DNA of 64,000 nt from Linanthus parryae (GCA_023055425.1 JALGPY010000002.1:114588088-114652087); one strand, 5' to 3'. Counted from the first letter of the stretch, positions 1 through 12,561 are shown. Translations and numbers: made by a program. Notes: a model not told the origin generated them from the sequence alone.

Positions 1-2860
1 AAGTGTTATTCACCCCGAATGGACTCTGCAATCACTCCAAAGCCAATCCACTCTAGCAACTTCATGTCTCATATGAGAATTTCAAAGAGAATCTCACTAT
101 AAAATTAAATATCAATTAAGCATCGATCGCATTAGCCAAATCACCACTACATATCAACAACCTTTAGTCTTCATTCTGTCTTAACAGGAAATCCCCCAAG
201 CATAAATAATCTAATATTCTCACTGTTGCATAACACCATATTGCAAAGTTTTCAGCTTACCTTTCAATAACATTTTGACGCTTAGATCATGATTTAAAGT
301 TCCCAAAAAAAAGGTAATAGAAGAATATAGTGTAGTCACCTCCCTTGAGTTGTCTTCTAATGACATCGAACTAATTAGTCAATACCACATTCATAACAAT
401 ATTCAACAATTGCCTTTCAGCCAATAATCCATACTTTTCACCCCAAGTATCTGAATAAACAAAACGCGGACGTGTCTCTTCGTAAAACAGTTCACTTAAC
501 CAGAAACTTTCAACTTCAAACCTTTTTTAAATCCCCATATCTCTTGGATACGTCTTTGCGAACAAAAATAATTGTAGCTTAGTTGTGGACTACTGAAATA
601 AAACTATTTACTAATGAGGTAATGTCACAAACCTCAATGTCAACTTATAAAATCGCATTAGTTTCTGATCTAGTAAACGAATGAAATCCCATTGTCAAAA
701 TTTTGTCTCACTAAGTATTTAATAACCACACTGTCAACGTAAAATAATTTTTTTGAGTCTATCGTTGAAGGATCAACCTAACCAATACTTTCTACCCAGT
801 ATCAGTTTTTAACCTCAAAATAATTTACTGCAACATCACTTCACATGTAAGAGAAGTCATACATCCCCTATTGATGATTTTACCCATAAATTCAAGAAAG
901 ACAGTCCAAATAAGTAAAATATTTTTCTCCACATACCGAACAACGAAAGTACTTGTAGCAATATATCCACAATAACATCTATATTTGTGACTAATTTCTT
1001 TGCATAACTAAAATATAACTGGTCTTATTAATTTAACATGAAATACGAAACTCCAAATTCACCCAACAAATAAACTTTCTCAAAAAGATAGTCTGAGCTC
1101 CTTAGCAATATCAAACAATGATACTCCTGCATAAATTACAGTCATATTTTTTTAAGCCATGAAAAATCACATTGTCCCATATTTGATAACACTGTAGTTG
1201 TTGGGAAGAGAACTATTGTCCAATGTTACAAACTTTTTCTAACTTCTTTCGTCATGAGAACTTGTCTTCATTTCCCAAAGTGTCTAACTCAAACCTGAAA
1301 TTTCAATACTAGACAGGCTCATATTCACCCATACCAAACATTATATATATATATATATATATTGTAACTAAGGTCTAAAATTTAAAAAAAAAATGTATCC
1401 CCCACATATATCAAACTCAATGCATTCTCCTGGTCTTCGGTCTTCCTCCATTTTTTTTTTATTTTTTTTAACTCAAAATGATTCTTTGAGCTCCAAAACC
1501 AAAACTTAACACCAAAATAGCAGTTAAAACCCACACCGCATATTCCAAAAGATAACTTAAATCAGTCACACCATCATCAACCATCGAAAGCATTTTTCTC
1601 ACTAACAGTTTTAGACATGGGTTACAAATTATCTTCATACACCACTATTGAAAACACTTGTAGCATCATTCGAACAGTGAGCTTAAACGTCATAACCAAT
1701 TTCACACTTGGACCAAGGAATGACGAAAAATCTCATAGATCAAATGACATAAAACATAAAACCATGCCTCCAATTCTCAACACGAATTCATTTCACCAAA
1801 AAGAATGTAACTTCCTTACCACTATACTTGTGGATAAATTGGTGTACCACTCCCGATTCTTATAAAAATATCAACTTGTATGCAATAAGACTATCACTAT
1901 TAGAAAGAAATTTTCATTTATCAAATGTTTTTTTTTTCTTTTTCAAATCCCACTTATCAAATAATGAATCAAGAGTACTCATTTTCTCTTCTCATATTAT
2001 ATATGCTAAACCAAAAGACTATTCATACTAGTGACCCAAGTATTTGGAAGATGAACAATTTTTCTTAACTATAATTTAATATTATCCATTTAAGGTGTCA
2101 CCGAAAATTCAACTATAACACCCGATATTATAGGATTTCTATTTCACTTGATAGTCCACAACTATTATTTCACCCTCATATTAAGGAATACTAAAATAAT
2201 TACCTCAAATCCAAAATTTACATGTCACATAACACTTCCATTCCTCATGAATGCTCATTCTCTTTGGCACGAGATTCCTGATATTTTCCTCAATTTATAG
2301 TCGATTATAATATTCCAATGCAAGACACACACTTATGTGAACTTAGAAAAGATAATAATATTATTCGTATTGTTACCTAATGTAATTTATAAATTACTAT
2401 TTTTAAATAGCCGTGGAAAATTAACACAAGCAAATAAGTTTGTGAGTACTAAGTCAAACACCTTCTAATGAACCGTCCAACGTACGAGGGGGATTCACAT
2501 AACTCCAAGTTAAACCGTATGGACTCTAAGGATACACTATTGGACAATGGGCTCTAACTTAAATGTAAGATTCTTCTAAGAACTCTCCAACCTTGAGAAT
2601 AGCCTGCCATTTAAAGCCTCCTTAACTCAAAAATATGTGTTTCACAAAATTCTCATTCTCCACCACCAAAATGTTAGTCCTCTTTCCAGCGAAACTCCAT
2701 CATCTACTCATATGACAATCAATCGCTAAATTTTCAGAACAGTCAACTATTTTTATTTTATTTTTAGAATTCCCTCCTCAAATAGACGTGCATACAAATA
2801 GCTCCATCATCTCAAATCACATATAAAATTCTCAACACCGTTCCCAACCCGAACCTATAA
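1..2860 (-). mobile_element. RLG-1 internal region, apparently non-coding
   Basis: AT-rich stretch lying immediately downstream (on the minus strand) of the RLG-1 primer-binding site, so it should be the 5' part of that element's internal region. No reading frame longer than about 80 codons is present and none shows gag, protease, integrase or RT motifs on either strand. A (TA)n tract is at 1342-1362. Two explanations are possible: a very long leader with gag-pol beyond the window, or a non-autonomous large-LTR derivative (LARD-like). The element continues to the left of base 1, so these cannot be separated here. Confidence 0.55.
1342..1362. repeat. (TA)n microsatellite
   Basis: About ten uninterrupted TA units in AT-rich non-coding DNA of RLG-1. 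Confidence 0.9.
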
Positions 2861-2871
2861 CTCTGATACCA
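2861..2871 (-). other. RLG-1 primer-binding site (initiator Met tRNA)
   Basis: On the minus strand the sequence TGGTATCAGAG starts three bases (AAG) after the LTR end. This is the standard complement of the 3' end of plant initiator-Met tRNA and primes minus-strand cDNA synthesis. Its position fixes the element as minus-oriented and marks 2875-4966 as its 5' LTR. Confidence 0.88.
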
Positions 2872-3810
2872 CTTTGTCACGAACCCCTTTCCCGGACCCC
2901 AATTTATTAATTCGAGACCGAGGGTCGAGACTGGCCACCAAGGCCTCAAACGAAAACCCATGTGGGTTGAACCGTTTCACAAAAATAATAGAGATTTTGT
3001 TTATAAAATAAAGTGAGGAAGCGACTTAAAATTATCGGGGTCAACATGAAATATTTTCAGAATAGTCAAAAATATTGTATTATTGTCAAACATTATTGAA
3101 AATGAGTTATTAAAAGATTAATAAAAATTCAGTTATTAAATAAAATCGTATTTGACAAGTTATTTCATAAAACGTGTCATTTCTGAATAGTAGTTGTGAA
3201 ATCGTCAATTTAGCAATTTATCGGTTCAACCACGATGAGCGGATCAGAGACGAAACTTAACGCCAACTAAACTACTGACCGCAAAATAATTGATGTCACA
3301 AATATCTCCAAATAATAACATCAAACATATCATACTCAAAACGTCTTACAACAGTCTCCAGTACAATACTTCATGCCATAAAAGGACAACATCGTCATAA
3401 TATCGACAAAGACTAAATCATAAACAGCTACAAAAACCACCAACGGTCCTACCTCGGAATTTCATATTATTCCGCCTGTGTCGTGTCGCCTGAAAAATAT
3501 TTAGTTTAAACAAAATGAGCCACAAAGCTCAGTGAGGGGTTTTCTCCCCTTTATATTTCAAAATAACAAGTTTATCAAAACTTACTGATAACTGACGGAA
3601 ATGATATTTTACGGATAATGCTAAAACGGAACTGATAAGCAGAATATTTTCAAAATAATCGTGCCAGATATTCTCAAACTGAATACTTTACGAAATTTCT
3701 CATATCATAGAACATAAATTCAGAGTCAGTTAATGCCATTGGTAACCATCGTATCATACAGAAATTTTGACATGTCCAGAAAACGCCATCTTTGTGCCAC
3801 ATCGCATATT

Positions 3811-3870
3811 ATACCCTGCGACCGGGCCAGAAACCCATCTATTATATCCCGATGGCGGGCCAGAAATACT
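3811..3870. repeat. two-copy 33-bp tandem repeat in RLG-1 LTR
   Basis: The motif GGGCCAGAAA occurs at 3824 and 3857, each preceded by a degenerate TATT-ATAYCC-GC-rich segment. The copies are imperfect, with a period of 33 bp. Confidence 0.6.
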
Positions 3871-4760
3871 CAAGTGTCCCAAGGCATAACGTCGTCACAA
3901 AGTGTCTAATTAATTTTTATGACACATTTTTATTTTTCCAAGTTACAAAATATACCATACTAAAATCGTAATTTTCATTAAAGGGGAGCACAAAAGGTCA
4001 AGTTTTAATCACATTCAGAAAGTTGTTTCCAAGTCATATAGTCAAAATTCCATTGTTTATAACATGGGTCACAAAACTGAAATTTAGTAGCAAAAATGTA
4101 ACACTTGTAGGACAGTAAAATTTTTCATAAATATATAACATATAGCAAAAATAAATAATTTTACTCACTTCAACGTTTGTATACGTGAAGACGGCTCATT
4201 TTCAGAAATCGTTCTTCCAAAATAATTCCAATAAATGCTCCAATAAAGCTTCAAATAAACTTCAAAGAGAGCCAAACCAAGCCTTGAGATGCACTTTCTC
4301 CAATTGTTGTGGTGTACCCAAAACATTAACAAATTTTCCTTCCTTTCTCCATTAATTCCCATCCGAACAACACTCCTATTATTTCTCTCTTTTTTTCTTT
4401 CTTCTTTTTTTTCTTCTTCCGTGCGACACTTCTCTCTCTCATTTTTTCTTCTCTTCCCTTCTCTATTGCACCCGTGCACTCACTCTCCCCCTCTTTCTCT
4501 CTTTCTTGTTTGTTGCTCCAAAGGTGCCTATTTATTGGGGAGAGTTGCTGAATTTTTCTCAAAAATAGTGCTAACTTATCACAAAAATCAACACAAGTGT
4601 GGGCCCCACTTTTCACATTAATCAACACACCCCTTGTTTTTCTCTTCTTCTTCTTCTTTTTCCTTCTTTCGTTCGGCCGAACCAACACATAACACTTCTC
4701 ATTTTTCTTTTCTTTTTTTTTTTATTTTTTTTTAATTATTTGAAGTTAGCTACTACCACC

Positions 4761-4768
4761 TATTTATA
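4761..4768 (-). promoter_or_regulatory. candidate TATA box of RLG-1 LTR
   Basis: TATAAATA on the minus strand (followed by GG), about 200 bp inside the LTR start at 4966. Position and sequence fit a U3 promoter, but the LTR is AT-rich and other AT words exist. Confidence 0.4.
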
Positions 4769-4966
4769 AGTTGGTACTAAAACTTTCTCTTATTTTCATA
4801 TAAACCCCAAATGTTATTACACTAATATTTTTTTTTCTTGTTCAACAAATATTGTAACTAGCTAATTTCAAAAGTTATCATACTAAAAATAAAGTTAAGA
4901 GCAATAAATTAACTAAAAAGATAAGTAATTAGCAAATTGTATTTAAGTATAATACGGGGTATTACA

Positions 4967-5497
4967 CTTAGTAGGGACTAATTTGCAAGGAAGGGACTAA
5001 ATTGAATTCTAGTAGGACTAGAATAAGTCCTTTAGGTAGTTAACAAGGAGTTGTTGGACTATATAAAGGACCTTCCTTCCTTCCTTCCCACATAACTTAT
5101 GCTCATTATTGAACATAACAAAGAGTGGGAGAGAACAAAAGGAGAGAGAGCAAGCAACAAGGGAGCCGACCGCCCCCTTGCCGCCGCCCCGTCCCGTCGG
5201 CCAAAGGAGGCTGAGACCCTCCTTTTGGGTCTTGTTTTGTGTGATTCTTCTTCCTCTACCTCTTCCGGGCTAGCACCAAGGACTTGGGAGATCTAGGATA
5301 ACCTCTAGGCGTGGATCAACCATAGAGAACGTGACACAATTCGCGTTTGAAGTCATCAAAGGAGAACCCTAAGGTGTGTTTATGATTTCTAACCCTTACC
5401 ATCGTTATGTCTCTTGACTTGTGATCCTTGGAGGGTTTTGCATGATTTTTATGATTGTTTATGCTTCCGTTGCGCATCCATGAATCAAAACCCTACA
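4967..5497 (+). repeat. RLC-1 5' LTR, right-hand 531 bp
   Basis: Matches 12035-12561 of the 3' LTR almost base for base and ends AAAACCCTACA directly before the primer-binding site. The left 0.9 kb was displaced by RLG-1. A TTCC tract at 5072-5090 has one more unit than in the 3' LTR. Confidence 0.92.
5060..5068 (+). promoter_or_regulatory. TATA box in RLC-1 5' LTR
   Basis: TATATAAAG, preserved at the equivalent place in the 3' LTR (12128) and in the LTRs of RLC-9 (61754) and RLC-10 (minus, 62889). Conservation across four copies supports it as the U3 promoter. In this copy the upstream U3 has been separated by RLG-1. Confidence 0.65.
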
Positions 5498-5498
5498 G

Positions 5499-5511
5499 TG
5501 GTATCACAGCC
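5499..5511 (+). other. RLC-1 primer-binding site
   Basis: TGGTATCACAGCC one base after the LTR end; one mismatch from the initiator-Met tRNA complement TGGTATCAGAGCC seen in RLC-9. Confidence 0.85.
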
Positions 5512-7194
5512 ACAGGTCGTAGAGCATAAACGTGGTTTATGTGTTACGTTTTAGTTGTTTTACACCTTAATTGATTGTTTATCGCGTAAAACAAGGCAAA
5601 TCAAGCATGGGATGCAATTTGTCAATAATTAATCATAACAAGATCCAATTTTTGCATTGGATGCATGAATTGGTAAGCTTGAGAAATTTTAGGATCTTAC
5701 ATCTAGGGTTTGGGCATCCTTGGGGAAGAAGGAGTTCTTCCAAAACAAGGAAACAACCAAACTTGGGCACCAAGCAAAGGAGTTGTTTTGGAAACAACTC
5801 TTTCAAGGAGGTTCGGCCCCCCCTAGGGACCGCCCCCCCCCCCCCCCCTTGCTTGCCGCCCAAGATTGGCCGCCCTAGGGGCCGGGCGGCCCTAACCCGC
5901 GGCCTAGGCTTGTGGGTTTTTGGGCCGGGCCGGCCCTAGGGCCTTGTGGTTCATCTTGTTGGGCCCGGGCAATTTGATTGTTGGGCCCATGGACCGTTTT
6001 AACCCTAGAAATCTTAAAATCAATTAAAATTGACCAAGCGCGTTAAAATTAGATTTTAACTGTTTATGTGCAAATCGCATGGTGATTGGACATGGCCTTA
6101 GGATGTGGTTTGATGTGGATGTTTAATTTTGTGGTTTTAGTTTTACGGCCTGCGAGCTGATCAATTAATTGTAATAATTAATTAGGGTTTTATGGCCTGC
6201 GTGCCATTTTTTTCTCAACTTGTGAGATTTATTTTATTTAGTATAGAAGTTAGCTAGTGCTAGATGAAGTAGATTGTTAGCCAAGATTGAAGAAAAATGA
6301 GCCCAAAGCCAAAGAAGCCACAAAATATGGAGCATGGAGCATGGAGCATTCCACATGACCATGAAGGATGGACCAAAAGATCAAGACGCATGGAGATGTG
6401 TTTGCTTTAGGGTTCATAGATAATTCCATTGGCTTGGAATTATCTTAGTCTAGAAAAGGCCATATCCACATCACGTTTAATTTCTGTTTTGTGGTTGTTT
6501 ATTTTATTGCCTTATTATTTGTGTGGTTGGTGTATGGATGATGCATGCAATTAGGATAAAAAGATAATTAGACAACCCGGATCTATTATTTGGAGTTGTG
6601 CCCAAACTCAAATAGATACATTAGTTGATATTGATCAACAAAACCAATTAAAAATTGAATTTAAAAATCCCTCAAAATTCAAATATTGTGTTCTTGCCTT
6701 CTCTTTATTTAAACACTCATTATCATCATTATTTACCAAGCTCGTGCGTGCCAAAGCATGGCGACTTGGTTCATCATGATGGAATGCGATGGCACGTAAC
6801 AATGTGCAATTGTTTAGATAAGAGGTTGAACACAACTAGGCTATTAATTTGATTAAGAAACCTAGAGGCAATCAATTGGGATTATCCATATGGATGGATA
6901 AATAAGGAGTTATTTGCCCAATTGAACCAAGAGTTGCATATGGGATGCAATTGGAATTGTTCCTACCTAAAGTAGTCAAATTATGGGTGACTTGCCAAAG
7001 CAAGCTCATAAGGAGATGAAAGATGGATCTTTGCCCACTAGAAAGTATAAGGATATTTTCCGCATTAATATCTTGAGGGTTATTAATCCGTAGAAAATAG
7101 TGGGAGCTATATTTGATAAACTAGCCATTATTGAATATAGTCAAAAATTCACAAATACTAAAACTTGCATATTTTCCTTTTTGTAGAATTCCAA
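5512..7194 (+). other. RLC-1 5' untranslated leader
   Basis: About 1.7 kb between PBS and gag with no plausible coding. It includes an unusually GC-rich block (5805-5960) with a run of more than 14 C at about 5834-5848 in an otherwise AT-rich element. Just before gag (7171-7186) is a pyrimidine tract followed by TTGTAG, which looks like a 3' splice acceptor. The first part resembles the leader of RLC-9 (62174-62458). The frame at 5571-5939 results from base composition and is not called as a gene. Confidence 0.7.
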
Positions 7195-10100
7195 ATGGCA
7201 AACAATTCATCGAGTTCACAACATTCCCTACGATCTGTCCTTGAGAAGGACAAGCTCTCTGGATCCAAATTTCTTGATTGGTACAGAAGCTTGAGAATTG
7301 TTCTCAAGCAAGAGAAGAAACTGTACGCAATAGAGGAGCATCTTCCAGAAGGTCCAGAGAACCAAACACCTGCTACCCTAAAGGTGTATCAAAAGCGTGT
7401 TGATGACACTAATGATGCGGCCTGCCTTATGCTTTGCACCATGACTTCTGAGCTTCAGAAGCAACACGAAAACATGAATGCTGTCGATATGATCGAACAT
7501 CTAAAACAGCTCTTCCAAGAGCACGCGAGGTTAGAGAGGTATGAGGTCTCTAAGGCACTGTTCAAGTTTCATCTGGAAGAAGGGAACCCGGTGGGACCCC
7601 ATGTACTCCGAATGATCGGGTACTTGGAGAATCTCGCCCGACTAGGGTTCCCGGTCGGCCAAGAGTTGGCAACCGATCTCGTGTTGCAATCGTTGCCCGA
7701 GAGTTATGGACAGTTCATTATGAACTATGACATGAACGAGATCGTTAAACCACTGCCAGATTTACTCAACATGTTGAGGACGGCTGAACAGAGCATCAAC
7801 AAGGGTAAGGGCAAGGCCATAATGATGGTACAGAAAGGAAAGGGCAAAAGGTTTGCCTCTTCCTCCAAGAGCAAAGGCAAGTCAGTTGCCAAGTCCAAGG
7901 AACCTACCCTTAAGCCTGTTGGTGGCATTGCCAAAGGTGTGACTAAAGGTGAGTGTCACTACTGCAGTCAGCCTGGACATTGGAGGAGGAACTGCCCAAA
8001 ATATCTGGAGGACAAAAGGCTTGGAATAGTGATTCCACCACCATCAGGTATTTTTGTTGTAGATGTCAATTTAACTTTCTCTACATCATGGGTATTAGAT
8101 ACTGGATGTGGATCTCATATTTGTCGAAATATGCAGGATCTAAAGAGAAGTAGGAGATTGGCTAAAGGGGAGGTAGATCTGCGCGTTGGGAATGGAGCAA
8201 AGGTTGCTGCGTAGGCCATAGGCGTGTGCGAGCTATCTCTGCCTTCAGGATTAGTTTTAGAATTAAATAATTGCTATTTTGTGCCTGCTATGAGCAGAAA
8301 CATTATTTCTATTTCTTGTTTGGACAAGGATGGTTTTATTATTTCAATAAAGAACAATTGTTGTTCCTTTTATTTAAATAATATTCACTATTTTAGTGCG
8401 CAATTATTTAATGGACTTTATATCCTTGATCTAAGCAATCCTGTCTACAACATTAATACCAAGCGGATTAAAATAAATGATTTAAATCCAGCTTATTTTT
8501 GGCACTGTCGTTTAGGCCACATAAATGAGAAACGTGTATCTAGACTCCATAAGGATGGATTACTAGACTCATTTGATTTTGAATCATATGAGACATGTGA
8601 GGCTTGTTTATTGGGAAAAATGACAAAGTCCCCTTTCAATAAGAAAGGTGAAAGGACTAGTGAGCAATTGGCGCTCATACATACCAATGTGTGTGGGCCA
8701 TTTGCCACGCCTGCCAGGGGTGGTTATGTCTACTTCATTACATTTACTGATGATTACAGTAGATATGGATTTGTGTACCTTATGAGGGCAAAATCCGAAT
8801 CCTTTGAAGTGTTCAAAGAATTCAAGAATGAAGTAGAAAAGCAACTTGGCAAAAGTATCAAGGCTCTACGATCGGATCGTGGAGGAGAATACTTAAGCCA
8901 AGAGTTTGACGACTATCTTAGAGAGTGTGGGATCGTGTCCCAACTCACTCCACCCGGAACGCCACAATGGAATGGCGTGTCCGAGAGGAGGAATCGAACC
9001 CTATTGGATATGGTTCGATCTATGATGTGTCAAACCGATCTTCCATTATCATTTTAGGGCTACGCTCTATTAAGTGCAGCTTTCACCATTAACCGTGTTC
9101 CATCTAAATCAGTCATGAAGACACCATATGAGATGTGGAGTGGGAGGCGTCCCACACTGTCGTTCATGAGGATTTGGGGCTGCGATGTCTATGTAAAACG
9201 TTTACAATCAGACAAGCTAGGGCCTAAATCGGATAAGTGTAAATTTGTGGGGTACCCTAAGGAAACTAAGGGATACTACTTCTACAATCCAACCGAGAAC
9301 AAAGTGTTTGTTGCTCGGACCGGCGTGTTTCTAGAAAGAGAATTTGTCTCTAAAGAAGCAAGTGGGAGGAATGTAGAACTTGAAGAGGTTCAAGAGCCAC
9401 AAATCACTGAATCGATTATGGAACATGAACAGGAACCACAAGTAGTTGTGGAGCAACCTGTTCAGGTAACACAAGAGCTTCGTAGATCTAGTAGAGTGCG
9501 CCAGGAACCCGAGAGGTATGGACTTCTCGTGACCGATTCCGGTGACACGATGCTTATAGATGATGAGCCTACTACCTATGAGGAGGCCATGAATGGCCAA
9601 GACTCTCAGAAGTGGCTGGAATCCATGTATGCCAACAAAGTATGGACTTTGGTGGAACCACCCGATGGGGCGCGGCCCATAGGGTGCAAGTGGGTCTTCC
9701 AGAAGAAGATCGACATGGATGGTAATGTTATTACCTATAAGGGCCGATTGGTGGCTAAAGGATTCAGACAGATTCATGGTATTGACTATGTTGAAACCTT
9801 TTCACTTGTCGCTATGACCAAATCCATCTGAATCCTACGTGCGATTGCAGCATACCATGACTATGAGATTTAGCAGATGGATGTCAAAACGGCATTCCTT
9901 TATGGGAATCTCCTCGAGGACGTGTATATGATACAGCCAGAGGGTTTTGAGGATCCAAAGCAAGCCGACAAAGTCTGTAAGCTGCAACGATCCATTTATG
10001 GATTGAAGCAAGCTTCTAGGAGTTGGAATCGAAGTTTTGATGAAGTGGTCAAAGAGTTTGGCTTCATCAGAAACGAAGATGAGTCTTGTGTCTACAAGAA

Positions 10101-11124
10101 GGTTAGTGGGAGCTCTGTAGCTTTTCTGGTCTTGTATGTGGATGACATACTACTCATTGGAAACGACATTCCCATTCTTCAATCTGTTAAAGATTGGCTA
10201 AGAAAGTGTTTCTCAATGAAGGACTTAGGGGAAGCAGCCTATATACTCGGTATAAAGATCTATAGAGATGGATCTAAGAGGTTGCTAGGCCTAAGTCAAA
10301 GTACATACATTGACAAGGTGTTGAAACGGTTCAACATGCAAGATTCCAAGAAGGGATTCTTGCCCATGTCACATGGAATCACTCTTTCGAAGAGTGGTTG
10401 TCCCTCCAATGAGATTGAGAAGGAACGCATGAGTAGAATTCCCTATGCCTCGGCCATAGGATCTATCATGTACGCCATGTTATGTACTAGACCAGATGTG
10501 TCATATGCCTTGAGTATGACAAGCAGATACCTATCCAATCCGGGTGAGAGTCACTGGATTGCAGTCAAGAACATCCTAAAGTACTTGAGAAGAACTAAGG
10601 ATGCTTTCTTGATATTTGGCGGTGAAGAAGAGTTGCGTGTAAGGGGTTACACTGATGCAAGCTTCCAAACCGAAAGAGATGACTTTAGATCACAATCGGG
10701 ATATGTGTTTTGCCTGAATGGAGCAGCGGTGAGCTGGAAGAGTTCCAAGCAAGAGACGGTAGCAGATTCTACAACAGAGGCTGAGTAAATTGCTGCAAAT
10801 GGCGCAGCAAAGGAAGCTGTTTGGATCAGAAAGTTTGTTTCTGAACTTGGTGTGATCCCTAGCATTGCAGATCCAGTTGAGTTGTTTTGTGACAACACTG
10901 GGTAGATCGAGCAATCAAATGAACCAAGGTCGCACCAGAAGTCCAAGCACGTGCTCTGGAAGTTTCATCTGATTCGAGATATTATCGATAGAGGAGACGT
11001 TCGGATATGCAAGATTCCTACAGATGATAATCTGTTAGACCCGCTTACAAAGCCTCTCCCGCAGTGGAAGCATGAAGGGCACACTAGGAGTATGGGCATA
11101 CGAGATGCGCAAGATTGGCTCTAG
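7195..11124 (+). pseudogene. RLC-1 gag-pol polyprotein, six in-frame stops
   Basis: A single 1,309-codon reading frame with no frameshift encodes gag, protease, integrase, reverse transcriptase and RNase H in copia order. Gag carries a CCHC knuckle (C254-x2-C-x4-H-x4-C267). The protease motif DTG starts at residue 302. An H-H-C-C zinc region starts near residue 437. The integrase triad is D519-x41-D561-x35-E597. The RT catalytic YVDD is at 981-984, and the RNase H region ends at 1309. ATG 7195 is chosen because it begins the recognisable gag; the upstream in-frame TTG is untranslated leader. In-frame stops are TAG 8212, TAG 9055, TGA 9829, TAG 9871, TAA 10786 and TAG 10903. Stops 9055 and 9871 fall at positions that are Trp in the family and 9829 at an Arg, which fits C-to-T decay of methylated DNA. 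Catalytic residues are otherwise intact. The copy cannot make a full polyprotein. Confidence 0.93.
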
Positions 11125-11126
11125 TG

Positions 11127-11138
11127 CAAGTGGGAGAC
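11127..11138 (+). other. RLC-1 polypurine tract
   Basis: CAAGTGGGAGAC, directly before the 3' LTR and three bases after the pol stop. The same motif in reverse adjoins the LTRs at 31249, 53553 and 63889. It is the plus-strand primer of reverse transcription. Confidence 0.8.
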
Positions 11139-12561
11139 TGTTGGAATAGATGCCCTAGAGGCAATCGAGTTTAGTATGAATTATTGTAGCTAGAAATTCA
11201 TTTATTATTTATTGGATATTTAATATAATGAAGTCCTTAGATTTACAATTGTGTTTTTTATCTTAAATATCCCTAGTCAAGTATAATGATTAATGGGACA
11301 ATCATCTATAGACTAGTATGGGGTTGGATTGATATGGAGATATCACGATCCAACACATAGGTGTGCATTAGGGAATGTTGCACTGGATTGACCCATCTCC
11401 GAGAAGGCTACATACACGTTATTTTGAGTCACAAGCGCTTCTCGCGGTGGAATGGTATTGTCATCCTTAGACTTGAAGTCACTAGATATTCTAGTTGTGG
11501 ATTATTGTGATCTTGGTAGCGTTAAACACTACACCGTAACTGGGTAGTTATAAAGGCGTGTACTGGATACAATAAGAAGCAAGCTTAGAGATCGTAGTGG
11601 ACGTAGATATAATTTGTCCCTCCCACATAACGGGAGCAAATATCCTAGGCCACTCGAGGGATAGTGCTTATAGAATGTCTGGCCAGACTCAAATAAATCA
11701 ATATGGGATATTGATGTTATTTGCACGAATAAGGCTATTCCCATGGATCGAGAAACTATGGATTGGATATACGAGTGTGACTTGTATGTTTCGTGTCCAA
11801 TCCGGATATAGAGAACAAGGGATGAGACAATTACTTGTGCAAAGGTTGTCAAGATGACTATTCTATTAGTTGGCTAGAATGGATGTTTTGCTAGAGACCA
11901 CTCCATATTAGCAAATAGTTGCTACCAACAAGATAGAACCTATGGGGTCACACGCTATATAGAGTTGAACTAGATTTGGGAATTAATTAATTGGATTAAT
12001 TAATTAGAAGGATCACTTTGCAAACCCTTGCAAACTGAGTAGGGACTAATTTGCAAGGAAGGGACTAAATTGAATTCTAGTAGGACTAGAATAAGTCCTT
12101 TAGGTAGTTAACAAGGAGTTGTTGGACTATATAAAGGACCTTCCTTCCTTCCCACATAACTTATGCTCATTATTGAACATAACAAAGAGTGGGAGAGAAC
12201 AAAAGGAGAGAGAGCAAGCAACAAGGGAGCCGACCGCCCCCTTGCCGCCGCCCCGTCCCCGTCGGCCAAAGGAGGCCGAGACCCTCCTTTTGGGTCTTTT
12301 TTTGCGTGATTCTTCTTCCTCTTCCTCTTCCGGGCTAGCACCAAGGACATGGGAGATCTAGGATCAAATCTAGGCGTGGATCAACCATAGAGAACTTGAC
12401 ACAATTCGCGTTTGAAGTCATCAAAGGAGAACCCTAAGGTGTGTTTATGATTTCTAACCCTTACCATCGTTATGTCTCTTGACTTGTGATCCTTGGAGGG
12501 TTTTGCATGGTTTTATGATTGTTTATGCTTCCGTTGCGCATCCATGAATCAAAACCCTACA
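11139..12561 (+). repeat. RLC-1 3' LTR, complete (1,423 bp)
   Basis: Begins TGTTGGAATAGATGCCC and ends AAAACCCTACA, bounded by the polypurine tract on the left and by RLG-2 pol on the right. TATA box at 12128-12136. It is very close to the RLC-10 LTR (62459-63888), so the two belong to one subfamily. Frames on both strands at 12108-12361 are GC-rich U5 sequence, not genes. Confidence 0.95.

Larger units (their letters stand above)
2875..4966 (-). repeat. RLG-1 5' LTR (Ty3/gypsy type, 2,092 bp)
   Basis: Read on the minus strand, it begins TGTAATACCCCG at 4966, a common start for plant Ty3 LTRs, and ends GTGACA at 2875, directly before the spacer and primer-binding site. The right end cuts the 5' LTR of RLC-1: bases from 4967 (CTTAGTAGGGAC) match RLC-1's 3' LTR around 12035. 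The expected 5-bp target duplication is CTTAG (4967-4971); its partner lies outside the window. It contains a pyrimidine-rich block at 4380-4510 and 4630-4740 that opens long meaningless frames, and a two-copy repeat at 3811-3870. Confidence 0.87.
4967..12561 (+). mobile_element. RLC-1, Angela/BARE-like Ty1/copia element, 5' LTR truncated by RLG-1
   Basis: Plus-strand copia element made of a 5' LTR remnant (4967-5497), PBS, 1.68-kb leader, a single polyprotein frame (7195-11124), a purine-rich tract and a complete 3' LTR (11139-12561). The LTR start TGTTGGAATAGATGCCC resembles the Angela/BARE/WIS group, and the RT/RH text fits the same lineage. By eye the two LTRs differ at about ten positions plus a few indels over the shared 531 bp, so the insertion is fairly young. 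RLC-1 inserted into RLG-2 pol; its left end lies off-window beyond RLG-1. The expected right target duplication is GGTCA at 12562-12566. Confidence 0.88.

Noticed and set aside
4165..4688. Three overlapping frames of 104-120 codons on both strands
   Set aside because: They are translations of a TTTCTTC-rich low-complexity part of the RLG-1 LTR, with no protein-like composition.
5571..5939. 122-codon plus frame in GC-rich DNA, and its minus-strand counterpart
   Set aside because: Lies in the untranslated leader of RLC-1 between PBS and gag and is opened by GC bias and a C run; no domain is visible.
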